Positions 52,597-63,196 of a stretch of DNA of 64,000 bases are shown piece after piece. Every line of letters starts with the position of its first letter. The stretch's first letter is position 1. The stretch is from positions 1 through 64,000 of the forward strand of contig JAWLAN010000012.1 in the NCBI GenBank assembly GCA_041395385.1. Direction: 5' to 3'. A program made the position numbers and the translations under genes. A model generated the notes under the pieces. It worked only from the letters and a program-made list of their open reading frames with translations, was not told the DNA's origin and made no database searches. This stretch comes from JAJVHZ01 sp041395385. Its GTDB lineage: Bacteria > Pseudomonadota > Gammaproteobacteria > JAJPIJ01.

Positions 52597-53424
52597 ATGG
52601 GATTCGCATCGGAAGGTCTGGAGATCAGCGTCGAGGACCTTCACAAGGCCTACTTCGGCCACACCGTCCTGGAAGGCATCAGCATCGACATCCGCCGCGG
52701 CGAGGTCGTCGCCCTGGTCGGCGGCTCCGGCTGCGGCAAGACGGTGCTGCTCAACCACGTCCTCGGCCTGGTCAACCCGGACCGTGGCCGCGTGCTGGTC
52801 GCCGATCACGACCTCGCCGAGATGCCGCTGCGCGATATCCACGCCCTGGGCCAGGACGAGCGCGACCGCATACACGCCCACTGGGGCGTGGTGTTCCAGC
52901 GAAATGCGCTGTTCACCGGCACCGTGTACGACAACATCGCACTGTGGCTGCGCGAGATCAGGCAGCTGCGCGACGGCGAGATCCGGCCGATCGCCCGCGC
53001 GGCGCTGAAGTCGGTCGGCCTGCCGGGCGGCGATGATTTCCTGGGGCGCAATCACGAGACGCTCTCCGGAGGCATGGCCAAGCGGCTGGCCGTGGCGCGC
53101 GCGATCGCCATCGACCCCGCGGTGGTCTTCTACGACGAGCCGACCACGGGACTGGACCCGGTGAGTTCCGCGCAGATCCATGACCTCATCGCCACCACGC
53201 ACGCGAGGTGCGACCATCGCGGCGTGGCGCGCACCACCGTCATCATCACCCACGACAAGGACCTGCTGACCCGGCTGCGGCCTCGCGTCATCATGCTGCA
53301 CCAGGCACATGTGCACTTCGATGGCGACTTCGCCGATTTCGAGATATCGGAGTCCGCCATCATCCGGCCCTATTTCGAGCTCATGCCCGAACTGCATCAG
53401 CGCCAGTACCGGCGCGCCTCCTGA
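52597..53424 (+). CDS. ABC transporter ATP-binding protein, MlaF-like
   Basis: A 275-residue ABC ATPase of the MlaF/Ttg2A lipid-transport type. Walker A GGSGCGKT near residues 43-50, LSGGMAKR signature, Walker B VVFYDEPTTGLDP and the switch His in IITHD are intact. The usual partners (MlaE, MlaD, MlaB) are not adjacent, so it may serve a permease elsewhere. The ATG at 52597 is chosen; a GTG six codons upstream is possible. Confidence 0.9.
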   Translation: MGFASEGLEISVEDLHKAYFGHTVLEGISIDIRRGEVVALVGGSGCGKTVLLNHVLGLVNPDRGRVLVADHDLAEMPLRDIHALGQDERDRIHAHWGVVFQRNALFTGTVYDNIALWLREIRQLRDGEIRPIARAALKSVGLPGGDDFLGRNHETLSGGMAKRLAVARAIAIDPAVVFYDEPTTGLDPVSSAQIHDLIATTHARCDHRGVARTTVIITHDKDLLTRLRPRVIMLHQAHVHFDGDFADFEISESAIIRPYFELMPELHQRQYRRAS

Positions 53425-53551
53425 GGATCGGCGCTCGCGCCCCGGCAACGGCCCGGGGGTGCCGGCGAGTTGATCTGCATCACCGCCTCCACGGCCGGTC
53501 GGTGAAACACTACGGTTCTTCATTCGATCCCCCTGAACCGGGAGGGCAACC

Positions 53552-54007
53552 ATGCGTGTCGGCGAAGTCTGTAATCGCGATGTGGTCATAGTGGATGGCG
53601 ACGCCCCGCTGCGGGAGGCCGCCGGTATCATGCGCGAGCAGCACGTGGGCTCCGTGGTCGTGGTATCCACGGATGGCAAGGTCACCAGGCCGATCGGCGT
53701 GGTCACCGATCGCGATCTGGTCGTCGCGGCCTTCGCCGAGGACGTGGACCTCGACGCCGTCAGCGTCAAGGACGTGATGTCCGCCGATCTCATCGCCGCC
53801 AGCGCCGAGGATGACCTCTGGCACACGGTGCAGCGCATGTCGGACGGGGGCGTGCGGCGCCTGCCGGTGACCGATGCCGCCGGGGCGCTGCAGGGGATAC
53901 TGGCGCTCGATGACCTGATCGAGCTGGTCGCCGAGGCGATGAACAACCTGGCCGGCCTGATCCGCCACGGGCAGCAGCGCGAGAAACGGCGACAGGTCCG
54001 CCGCTGA
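53552..54007 (+). CDS. CBS-domain protein
   Basis: A 151-residue protein with two CBS motifs (about 6-62 and 72-127), each with a strand-helix-strand-strand-helix pattern such as GSVVVVSTDG, PIGVVTDRDLV and VRRLPVTDAAGALQGIL. CBS pairs bind adenosine nucleotides and usually regulate something else. GGAGG precedes the ATG. It lies downstream of the MlaF-like gene. Confidence 0.92.
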   Translation: MRVGEVCNRDVVIVDGDAPLREAAGIMREQHVGSVVVVSTDGKVTRPIGVVTDRDLVVAAFAEDVDLDAVSVKDVMSADLIAASAEDDLWHTVQRMSDGGVRRLPVTDAAGALQGILALDDLIELVAEAMNNLAGLIRHGQQREKRRQVRR

Positions 54008-54068
54008 CGGCGTTGCCGCGATCGGCGCAAGGTCGCCGATCGGCCGCGCGCGCGAGCAGGGACGGGGG

Positions 54069-55688
<1,620 letters not shown>

Positions 55689-55762
55689 GACCTCCTCCTC
55701 ACGATCGACGGGGCAAGGAAAATTATGCTCCCACCGGCGCGCCGGCGCGTCGTTGAGCCTCG

Positions 55763-58700
55763 TCAACCCGCGGCGCGGGCTGCCGCCTGCCGGCTCAGGA
55801 ATTCCGCCAGGGCACGGCCGGTGTGCGAGGTCCTCGCCCTGCGCGCCACGGCCGCCGGCGGCCCCTCGGCGACGATGCGGCCTCCTGCCTCACCGCCCTC
55901 CGGGCCGAGATCGAGGATCCAGTCCGCATCGGCGATGACGTCGAGATTGTGCTCGATGACGACGACCGTGTTGCCGGCGTCGACCAGGCGGTGCAGCACG
56001 CGGATGAGCTTCTCGACGTCGGCCATGTGCAGGCCGACGGTCGGCTCGTCGAGAATGTAGAGCGTGTTCCTGGGCGCGACCGCGCGGCCGCGCGGCGCGG
56101 GAGCCGGAGCCCGGACCTTGGCCAGCTCGGTGACCAGCTTGATGCGCTGCGCCTCGCCGCCGGACAGAGTCTGGCTCTGCTGGCCGAGCGTGAGATAGCC
56201 CAGCCCGACGTCCTGCAGCAGCCGCAGCGCGTGCTGGATCCGCGCGTGCGCGGCGAAGAATTCCAGCGCGTCATCGACGTTCATCGCCAGCACCTCGCCG
56301 ATGGACCTGTCCTTGTAGCGCACCGCCAGCGTCTCGGGATTGAAGCGCGCGCCCTTGCACGACTCGCAGCTCACCTTCACCTGCGGCAGGAAGCTCATCT
56401 CGATGGTGGTGACACCCTGCCCCTCGCAGACGGGACAGCGCCCGCCGGCGGTGTTGAAGGAGAACCGGCTCGCGCTCCAGCCGCGCATGCGCGACTCGGT
56501 CGCCTGCGCGTAGATGCGGCGGATGTCGTCCCAGAAACCCACGTAGGTGGCCGGGCAGGAACGAGGGGTCTTGCCGATCGGCGCCTGGTCCACCTCCAGC
56601 ACGCGCGCGATGGTCTCGTAGCCTTCGATGCCGCCGCATCCGTACGGCGCGGGCGCCCTGCCGCGCCGCGCTTGGACGAGGCGATGCAGGTTCTCGCGCA
56701 GCACCTCGCGGGCGAACGTGCTCTTGCCGCTGCCGGAGACGCCGGTCACGCACACCAGGCGCTGCAACGGCAGGCGCACGTCGATCCTGCGCAGGTTGTG
56801 CAGGCTGGCACCGCGCACCGTCAGCGCAGGCGTGGCCGCACTCGTGCCGCGATGCGCGAGGAGCGGGTGGGCGAGCGGCGCGGCGAGATAGCGTCCGGTC
56901 AGCGAGTCCGGATTGCGTTGCAGATCCCGCGCCGTGCCCGCGGCGATGATGCGGCCGCCGCGGGTGCCGGCGCCCGGACCGATGTCGATGACGTGCGTGG
57001 CGCAGCGTATGGTCTCCTCGTCGTGCTCGACCACCAGCAGCGTGTTGCCCTTGTCCTTCAGCCGCTTCAGCGTATCGAGCAGCAGACGGTTGTCGCGCGT
57101 GTGCAGCCCGATCGTCGGTTCATCGAGGATGTAGCAGACCCCGCGCAGGTTGGAGCCGAGTTGCGCGGCCAGCCGTATGCGCTGCGCCTCGCCGCCGGAG
57201 AGCGTCGGCGCGCCGCGATCCAGCGCAAGGTAGCCCAGCCCCACCTCCTCGAGGAAGCCCAGGCGCGCGCGCAGCTCCAGCAGGATGTCGCGCGCGATCT
57301 CCGCCGCGCGCCCGCGCAGCTTCAGCGCCTCGAAGAACCCGCGCACCTCGGCCACCGGCTTCGCCGCGATCTCGTCGATCGCCAGGTCGCGGAAGCGCAC
57401 CGCGCGCGCGACGGGGTTGAGGCGCCGGCCGCGGCAGTCCGGGCACTGCCTGGCCGTCTCGCCGTGCCAGCCCTCGTAGTAGTCGGTCCACCAGATCTCC
57501 TCCCCGCTCTGATCCGCGCCGAAGCCGTGCAGGAGCTCGCCGGTGCCGAAGCAGCTCTCGCACCAGCCGTGCTTGGAGTTGTAGGAGAACAGCCGCGGAT
57601 CGAGTTCGCCGAAGCTGCGGCCGCACGACGGACAGGCCCGCCGCGTCGAAAAGACGGAGTACGGGGTCGGAGTGATACTCCGGCCGCCCCTTGCGCCCGA
57701 CCTCGCCGCCGGAGTATCACTCCGACCCCTTCTCGCCACGTGTACCACGCCCTTGCCGTGCTCGAGCGCCGTGCGCAGCGCCGCGCGCAGCTCGCGCTCG
57801 GCGCGGGGCGCCACCACGATCTCCGCGATCGGCAGCTCGATGGTGTGCTCCTTGTAGCGGTCCAGCCGCGGCCAGCGCGCGGTGGGCAGCAGCTCGCCGT
57901 CCACGCGCAGGTGCTCGTAGCCGCGCGCGGAGGCCCATTTCGCCAGCTCCGCGTACAGGCCCTTGCGGGCGACGATGAGCGGCGCGAGCAGGGTGATGGA
58001 CCTGCCGCGATACTCACGCAGCAGGCGCGAGGCGATCAGCTCCTCGCTCTGCGGCTCGATGGCCGCCTCGCAGTCCGGGCAGTGCTGCACGCCGAGCTTC
58101 ACGTACAGCAGGCGCAGGAAATGCTGGATCTCCGTGAGCGTGCCCACCGTGCTCTTGCGCCCGCCGCGGCTGGCGCGCTGCTCGATCGCCACCGTCGGCG
58201 GTATGCCGAGCACGGCATCGACGTCGGGGCGCGAGGCCGGCTGCACGAACTGGCGCGCATAGGCGTTCAGCGACTCCAGATAGCGGCGCTGGCCCTCGGC
58301 GAACACGATGTCGAAGGCGAGCGTGCTCTTGCCGCTGCCGGAGACGCCGGTGATCACCGTGAACTCCTCGCGCGGGATGCGCACGTCGATGTTCTTCAGG
58401 TTGTGCTCGCGGGCGTTGTGGATGCGGATGGCGTTGTCGGCCTTCGCGCTCGCGCCCGTCCTGCCGCGGGCCGCGGGCTGCACGCGACCGGTTGCCGCGA
58501 GCGCGGCCAGCCGTTGCAGGCTGCGCTGGTACTCCCCGAGCGCGGCGCCGGTGTGCGAGGCGGCGCACTGCCGGACCTGCTCGGGCGTGCCCACCGCGAG
58601 GACTTCGCCGCCGCCCTCGCCGCCCTCCGGCCCGAGATCGATCACCCAGTCGCTGGCGCCGATGATGTCGAGGTTGTGCTCGATGACCACCACCGAGTGG

Positions 58701-61480
58701 CCGGCGGAGATGAGCTTGCGCAGCGCATGCAGCAACCTCGCGATGTCCTCGAAGTGCAGGCCGGTGGTCGGCTCGTCGAACAGATACAGGGCGCCCGGCT
58801 CCTCGCCGGCATGCGCCGGCGGCTTGCGCGCGGAACCGCGCCCCCTGGCCGGGGCCGCGAGGAAGCCGGCGAGCTTGAGCCGCTGCGCCTCGCCGCCGGA
58901 GAGCGTGGGCACCGGCTGGCCGAGCTTCAGGTAGTCCAGGCCGACGTCGATCAGCGGTTCCAGCGCCTGCAGCACCGCCCGCTCCCCGGCGAAGAAGGCC
59001 ACGGCCTCGCTGACGGTCATGTCCAGGACCTCGGCGATGCTGCGGCTCGCGCGGCCGCGACCGCCGTAGCGGACCTCGAGCACCTCCTCGCGGAAGCGCC
59101 TGCCGTCGCAGTCCGGGCAGCGCAGGTAGACGTCGGAGAGGAATTGCATCTCCACGTGCTCGAAGCCGTTGCCGCTGCAGGTCGGGCAGCGGCCGTTGCC
59201 GCTGTTGAAGCTGAAGGTGCCGGTGGTGTAGCCGCGCACCTTGGCGAGCGGCGTGGCGGCGAACAGGGTCCGGATCGCGTCGAAGGCGCCGACGTAGCTC
59301 GCCGGATTCGAGCGCGTGGTGCGACCGATGGGCGACTGGTCCACCATCACCACCTCGGCGATCTGCGCATCGCCGCGCACGTCGCGGTGCAGGCCCGGTG
59401 TCTCCGTCGGCCTGCCGCGGCGCTTCAGCAGCGCCGGGTACAGCACGTCCTGCACCAGCGTGGACTTGCCGCTGCCGGAGACTCCGGTCACGCACACCAG
59501 CCGCTGCAGCGGGATGCTGACGTCGATGTCCTTCAGGTTGTGGGCGCGCGCGCCGAGCAGCTCCAGCCTCGGGGTATCAGGAGTCACCGGCCAGGTGACA
59601 TGCTCGCTGCCGATGCGGCGCCGGCCGTGCAGGTAGTCCGCCGTCAGCGAGCCTGGCGCGGCGGCGAGCTCCTCCGGCGTGCCGAAGAACACCAGCTCGC
59701 CGCCGCGTTCGCCGGGACCGGGGCCGATGTCGAGCAGTCGGTCGGCGGCGAACATCACCTGCGGATCGTGCTCGACCACCAGCAGTGAATTGCCGGCGTC
59801 GCGCAGCCGCTGCATCACCTCGATGATCCGCCCCATGTCGCGCGGGTGCAGGCCGATGGACGGCTCGTCGAGCACGAACAGCGTGTTCACCAGCGAGGTG
59901 CCGAGCGCGGTGGTGAGGTTGATGCGCTGTACCTCGCCGCCGGAGAGCGTGCGCGACTGCCGATCCAGCGTGAGATAACCCAACCCGACCTGCACCAGGT
60001 AATTCAGCCGCGCGCGTATCTCCGCGAGCAGCAGATCGGTGGCCTCGTCCAGCGGCGCCGGCAGCGCCAGATCCTCGATGCAGGCCCGCACGCGATCGAT
60101 GGGCAGCAGCATGACGTCGTGCACGCACAGCCCCGGCAGCCCGCGCAGCTGCGCCTCGGTCCATTGCACGCCGGGCGGCCGGAACAACTCCGTCGCCCCC
60201 TCGCCCGCGGCGGCCCGGCTCGTGCCGAGGCGGAACAGCAGCGCCTCCGGCTTGAGCCTCGCGCCGTTGCACGCCGGGCAGTCGGTATAGGCGCGGTATT
60301 TCGAGAGCAGCACCCGGATGTGCATCTTGTAGGCCTTGGTCTCGAGCCATGCGAAGAAGCGCCTGACCCCGTACCACTTGCCCGGCCAGGACTTCTCCCA
60401 GCTCACGAAGTCCGGCTCGCCGTCCAGCACCCAGGCGCGCTCGGCCTCCGTCAGCTCGCGCCACGGCGTGTGCAGGGGGACGCCGCGCTTCTTCGCGATC
60501 GCCTCCAGGTCGCGCTGCGACTCGTTGTAGCTCTGCGTCTGCCATGGCCTGATGGCGCCGCCGCGCAGCGTCTTGGAGGCATCGGGGATCACCAGCCCAT
60601 AGTCCACGCCGATCACGCGCCCGAAGCCGCGGCAGGTCTCGCACGCGCCGACCGGGGAGTTGAAGGAGAACAGGCCCGGCGTGGGATCGCGATAGTGCAG
60701 GTCGCAGTCCGGACAGTGCAGGTCGGATGAATAGCGCCAGGTCTGCGCGACGTCGGTCCCGCCGGTGCCATCGGACGCAGGCGGCGCGAGCGCGTGCACG
60801 TGGACGCGCCCGCGACCGACCTTCAGCGCCGCCTCCAGCGCCTCGACGACGCGCGCACGATCGGCGCCGCCGGCGCGCAGCCGGTCCTGCACCACCTCGA
60901 TCGCCCCCGCGCGGCGGGCATGGATGCGGGTGTAGCCCTGCGCGGCGAGCAGCTTGACCACCTCCTCGTCGCTGAAGTTCGCGGGCACCTCGACGGGGAA
61001 GGCGACGAGCAGCCGCGGGTCGCCGGCGGCGGCGGCGCGCGCCTGCAGGTCCGCGCAGATGCTCTGCGGCGTGTCGCGACGCACCGGCCGCGCGCAGCCG
61101 CTGCAGTACAGCTGCGCGGCGCGCGCGAACAGCAGCTTCAGATGATCGTTGAGCTCGGTCATGGTGCCGACCGTGGAGCGCGACGTGCGCACCGGGTTGG
61201 TCTGGTCGATGGCGATGGCCGGCGGTATGCCGTCGATGCTATCGACCTGCGGCTTGTCCATGCGTTCGAGGAACTGCCGCGCGTACGGCGAGAAGGTCTC
61301 GACGTAGCGCCGTTGTCCCTCGGCGTACACCGTGTCGAACACCAGTGAGGACTTGCCCGAGCCGGACACGCCGGTGACCACCACCAGCTCGTTCAGCGGG
61401 ATGTCGAGCGAGAGGTTCCTGAGATTGTTCTGGCGGGCGCCCACCACGTGGATGGCGTCGCCCTTCTGCTTGCGCGTCAC
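55763..61480 (-). CDS. uvrA: Double-length UvrA excinuclease subunit
   Basis: A 1905-residue protein, about twice normal UvrA. Two full UvrA-type units lie in tandem, giving four ABC ATP sites (GVSGSGKS at 37-44 plus three more, in GVSGSGKSTLV, GVSGSGKSTLA and GVSGSGKSTFA) with matching LSGGEAQR signatures and zinc-finger cysteine pairs (for example CPDCDLHY, CPTCSGNG, CPDCEAAIE, CESCKGARF). It should recognise DNA lesions as a UvrA dimer-like unit in one chain. It starts at GTG 61480 with little ribosome signal. About residues 1251-1273 are encoded by an inserted inverted repeat (see 57663-57729). Some genomes have long UvrA fusions of this type. Confidence 0.93.
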   Translation of the reverse strand: MTRKQKGDAIHVVGARQNNLRNLSLDIPLNELVVVTGVSGSGKSSLVFDTVYAEGQRRYVETFSPYARQFLERMDKPQVDSIDGIPPAIAIDQTNPVRTSRSTVGTMTELNDHLKLLFARAAQLYCSGCARPVRRDTPQSICADLQARAAAAGDPRLLVAFPVEVPANFSDEEVVKLLAAQGYTRIHARRAGAIEVVQDRLRAGGADRARVVEALEAALKVGRGRVHVHALAPPASDGTGGTDVAQTWRYSSDLHCPDCDLHYRDPTPGLFSFNSPVGACETCRGFGRVIGVDYGLVIPDASKTLRGGAIRPWQTQSYNESQRDLEAIAKKRGVPLHTPWRELTEAERAWVLDGEPDFVSWEKSWPGKWYGVRRFFAWLETKAYKMHIRVLLSKYRAYTDCPACNGARLKPEALLFRLGTSRAAAGEGATELFRPPGVQWTEAQLRGLPGLCVHDVMLLPIDRVRACIEDLALPAPLDEATDLLLAEIRARLNYLVQVGLGYLTLDRQSRTLSGGEVQRINLTTALGTSLVNTLFVLDEPSIGLHPRDMGRIIEVMQRLRDAGNSLLVVEHDPQVMFAADRLLDIGPGPGERGGELVFFGTPEELAAAPGSLTADYLHGRRRIGSEHVTWPVTPDTPRLELLGARAHNLKDIDVSIPLQRLVCVTGVSGSGKSTLVQDVLYPALLKRRGRPTETPGLHRDVRGDAQIAEVVMVDQSPIGRTTRSNPASYVGAFDAIRTLFAATPLAKVRGYTTGTFSFNSGNGRCPTCSGNGFEHVEMQFLSDVYLRCPDCDGRRFREEVLEVRYGGRGRASRSIAEVLDMTVSEAVAFFAGERAVLQALEPLIDVGLDYLKLGQPVPTLSGGEAQRLKLAGFLAAPARGRGSARKPPAHAGEEPGALYLFDEPTTGLHFEDIARLLHALRKLISAGHSVVVIEHNLDIIGASDWVIDLGPEGGEGGGEVLAVGTPEQVRQCAASHTGAALGEYQRSLQRLAALAATGRVQPAARGRTGASAKADNAIRIHNAREHNLKNIDVRIPREEFTVITGVSGSGKSTLAFDIVFAEGQRRYLESLNAYARQFVQPASRPDVDAVLGIPPTVAIEQRASRGGRKSTVGTLTEIQHFLRLLYVKLGVQHCPDCEAAIEPQSEELIASRLLREYRGRSITLLAPLIVARKGLYAELAKWASARGYEHLRVDGELLPTARWPRLDRYKEHTIELPIAEIVVAPRAERELRAALRTALEHGKGVVHVARRGRSDTPAARSGARGGRSITPTPYSVFSTRRACPSCGRSFGELDPRLFSYNSKHGWCESCFGTGELLHGFGADQSGEEIWWTDYYEGWHGETARQCPDCRGRRLNPVARAVRFRDLAIDEIAAKPVAEVRGFFEALKLRGRAAEIARDILLELRARLGFLEEVGLGYLALDRGAPTLSGGEAQRIRLAAQLGSNLRGVCYILDEPTIGLHTRDNRLLLDTLKRLKDKGNTLLVVEHDEETIRCATHVIDIGPGAGTRGGRIIAAGTARDLQRNPDSLTGRYLAAPLAHPLLAHRGTSAATPALTVRGASLHNLRRIDVRLPLQRLVCVTGVSGSGKSTFAREVLRENLHRLVQARRGRAPAPYGCGGIEGYETIARVLEVDQAPIGKTPRSCPATYVGFWDDIRRIYAQATESRMRGWSASRFSFNTAGGRCPVCEGQGVTTIEMSFLPQVKVSCESCKGARFNPETLAVRYKDRSIGEVLAMNVDDALEFFAAHARIQHALRLLQDVGLGYLTLGQQSQTLSGGEAQRIKLVTELAKVRAPAPAPRGRAVAPRNTLYILDEPTVGLHMADVEKLIRVLHRLVDAGNTVVVIEHNLDVIADADWILDLGPEGGEAGGRIVAEGPPAAVARRARTSHTGRALAEFLSRQAAARAAG
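57663..57729. repeat. 22-bp inverted repeat inside uvrA, REP-like
   Basis: The left arm is at 57663-57684 and begins GGGGTCGGAGTGATACTCC; the right arm, its exact reverse complement, is at 57708-57729; the loop is 23 bases. The 67 bases lie in frame in the uvrA coding sequence, where they encode an Arg/Gly/Ser/Thr/Pro-rich stretch not seen elsewhere in the protein (RRGRSDTPAARSG, then GGRSITPTP). Arms beginning GGGGTC and GAGTGA recall REP elements associated with RAYT transposases. Neither arm recurs in the window as far as I can see. Confidence 0.8.
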
Positions 61481-61693
61481 AGGGGCAGCGGGAACGCAGG
61501 AGAAAAATGTTCTCGACTATATCCGCCCGCGCTCGCGTGCGTCCAGTCGGCGTCCCGTGGGTGCGGCAAGACCACGGCGAGGCGTGCCGCGGCCGCGCAT
61601 CGCGAACGCGACGATGGCGACGGGGGCGGGCGGGCGCGAACCGCGTGCGGAGCGAACGGCGTGCAGATCGACGCCGCGCCGTGCCGGCGCGCG

Positions 61694-62056
61694 TCAGCTT
61701 CCGTTGGTGAACGGGCGAACCTTCACGTGCCCGGGTTCGACGGTGACGACCGCGCCGCGCTCCATCTCGGCGCCGTGCTCGGCCAGCGCCTGCAGGATGG
61801 CGCCGGCCTGATCGGCGAGCTTGAAACCGCCCACGCGCAGCAGGCGGTGCTCGTGTCCGAGCAGCAGCTCGTGCTCGCCCAGATGCTGATCGCGCGTGAC
61901 GAGGATGCGCCCCTGGCGCGCGGCCTGCTCCAGGACCTTGGCGTCGGTCGACGCGGCGCCCCGGGAGAGTTCGCTGACACGGGCGACGTCGTGGCCGGCG
62001 GCCACCAGCGCCTCAGTGGCGCTTTGCGGGATCGAGGTGTCCAGCAGCAGTCTCAT
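61694..62056 (-). CDS. DUF5615 PIN-like toxin
   Basis: A 120-residue protein of the PIN-like DUF5615 family. The acidic N-terminal strand MRLLLDTSIPQS, SRGAASTDAKVLEQA and LVTRDQHLGEHEL show the ordered acidic residues of PIN-fold RNases. It starts 44 bases inside the DUF433 gene, so the two are translationally coupled, as expected of a toxin-antitoxin pair. Confidence 0.85.
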   Translation of the reverse strand: MRLLLDTSIPQSATEALVAAGHDVARVSELSRGAASTDAKVLEQAARQGRILVTRDQHLGEHELLLGHEHRLLRVGGFKLADQAGAILQALAEHGAEMERGAVVTVEPGHVKVRPFTNGS

Positions 62057-62306
62057 GCGCGATGCCGTGGAGGCTGAAGGGGTAGACACGCTCGCCGGCC
62101 ACCGAACGGCAGGTATAGATCAGGCAGGCATGCAGGTCCGCCAGCTCCAGCCACGGGTAGGCGGCCAGCACGTCGTGGACGGTGTCCCCGGTGAGCATCA
62201 TGCCCATCAGGTGCTCGACCGCGAGCCGCTGACCGCGAACGGTCGGCTTGCCGCCCAGCACGCGGGCATCCACGGTGATGCGCTCCAGCAACCGGTTGTC
62301 GCTCAT
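62013..62306 (-). CDS. DUF433 antitoxin
   Basis: A 97-residue DUF433 protein. The conserved GGKPTVRGQRLAVEHLM and TVHDVLAAYPWLELAD form its winged helix-like DNA-binding domain. AGGAGGGGGG precedes the ATG at 62306. DUF433 genes occur upstream of DUF5615 toxin genes and bind their own promoter. The last 44 bases overlap the toxin. The C-terminal tail after HACLIYT is longer than in minimal DUF433 proteins. Confidence 0.87.
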   Translation of the reverse strand: MSDNRLLERITVDARVLGGKPTVRGQRLAVEHLMGMMLTGDTVHDVLAAYPWLELADLHACLIYTCRSVAGERVYPFSLHGIAHETAAGHLDPAKRH

Positions 62307-62422
62307 GAGCCCCCCTCCTGCTCGCCCAAGAGGCGATTTGTAGCACAAACCCGCGGCAAAGGGCCAGCGCCAGGACGCGCCCATCCCGTTGTTCCGCAAC
62401 ATGGTATCGCGGGACGCCGCGG

Positions 62423-62839
62423 CTAACGCCCACCGTCGCCCTTGCCGGTGCCCTTCACGCCGAAGAGCTCCTCGAGGGCGTCGCGCGCCGCATCCGGACT
62501 GCCGGGTCCGCCGCTCTGCGCCGGACCCATGCCGAACAGGCCTTCCAGCTGCGCGCGGGCGGCGCCCGCGTCCGATGCGGCCGGGCCGCGCCCGCCGGCG
62601 ATCCGGAAGTAGCCGCAGAAATTCGCGCGCTCCTTGTCCTTGACCTCCTCGGCGATGGTCTCGCGGCAGCTGCGCGCCACGCGCGTGTCGTAGAACTCGC
62701 ACATCCGGCAGACGTGCAGGTCCGCGTGACAGGCCGCGCACTCCGCCGCCCTGGGCACGTTGCGGGTGTCCTCGGCGTACGGGTGGCCGCAACGCCAGCA
62801 CAGGACCGGGTCTTCTTGGTTCGCGCCGCCGCCAGGCAT
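62423..62839 (-). CDS. Hypothetical zinc-ribbon protein
   Basis: A 138-residue protein with a Cys-rich N-terminal region (CWRCGHPY, CAACHADLHVC, CEFYDTR) of zinc-ribbon type, and a low-complexity Gly/Ala-rich C-terminal region. Conserved VARSCRETIAEEVKD and ANFCGYFRI occur in the middle. No named family; probably cytoplasmic. It lies on the same strand as the toxin-antitoxin pair but 116 bases upstream of it. Confidence 0.7.
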   Translation of the reverse strand: MPGGGANQEDPVLCWRCGHPYAEDTRNVPRAAECAACHADLHVCRMCEFYDTRVARSCRETIAEEVKDKERANFCGYFRIAGGRGPAASDAGAARAQLEGLFGMGPAQSGGPGSPDAARDALEELFGVKGTGKGDGGR

Positions 62840-62995
62840 GCGGCAAGTCTACCCGAGCCGCGGCCGATCCGGACACGCGAGAGACGGGTCGATGTGGCGG
62901 CCCGCGCCCGTGCAGCGGAGCATCCCCCGGCGCCTGCTCGGGGGCGCCGCCGACCGCAGCGCGCCGGTCGGGTACACTTCGCCGATGACATTCAC

Positions 62996-63196
62996 ATGGA
63001 GCAGCGCCTGCGCGCGCCCTGCCGGCAGGCGTGGTTCCGCATCGAGACCGGGGGCCGCCCCACGCGCTCGCCGCCGGCGCATCTCTCCATGATCGCGATC
63101 GACTGCGGACGGCCCCCGGCCGCCGGCGCGCCGCGGCTGCGAGTCCTCGCGGTGCACGGCCCGTCGTTCATCGGCTTCGGCCGCGCTGCGGCGTGA
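62996..63196 (+). CDS. Small hypothetical protein
   Basis: A 66-residue protein whose TGA overlaps the GTG start of the next gene, consistent with translational coupling. The sequence has no membrane segment, a basic N-terminal part with CRQAWFRIE and a C-terminal VLAVHGPSFIGFG. There is no ribosome site of note. Overlap with the DMT gene is the main support; the protein could still be chance. Confidence 0.4.
   Translation: MEQRLRAPCRQAWFRIETGGRPTRSPPAHLSMIAIDCGRPPAAGAPRLRVLAVHGPSFIGFGRAAA

Noticed and set aside
48917..53008. Very long open frame on the plus strand opposite lonB
   Set aside because: It is antisense to the S16 protease gene, is His/Arg/Ala-rich with no domain, and is the usual by-product of GC-rich third positions.
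55823..59788. Long open frame on the plus strand opposite uvrA
   Set aside because: Antisense shadow of the UvrA coding sequence; no ribosome site, no domain, biased Arg/Ala/His composition.
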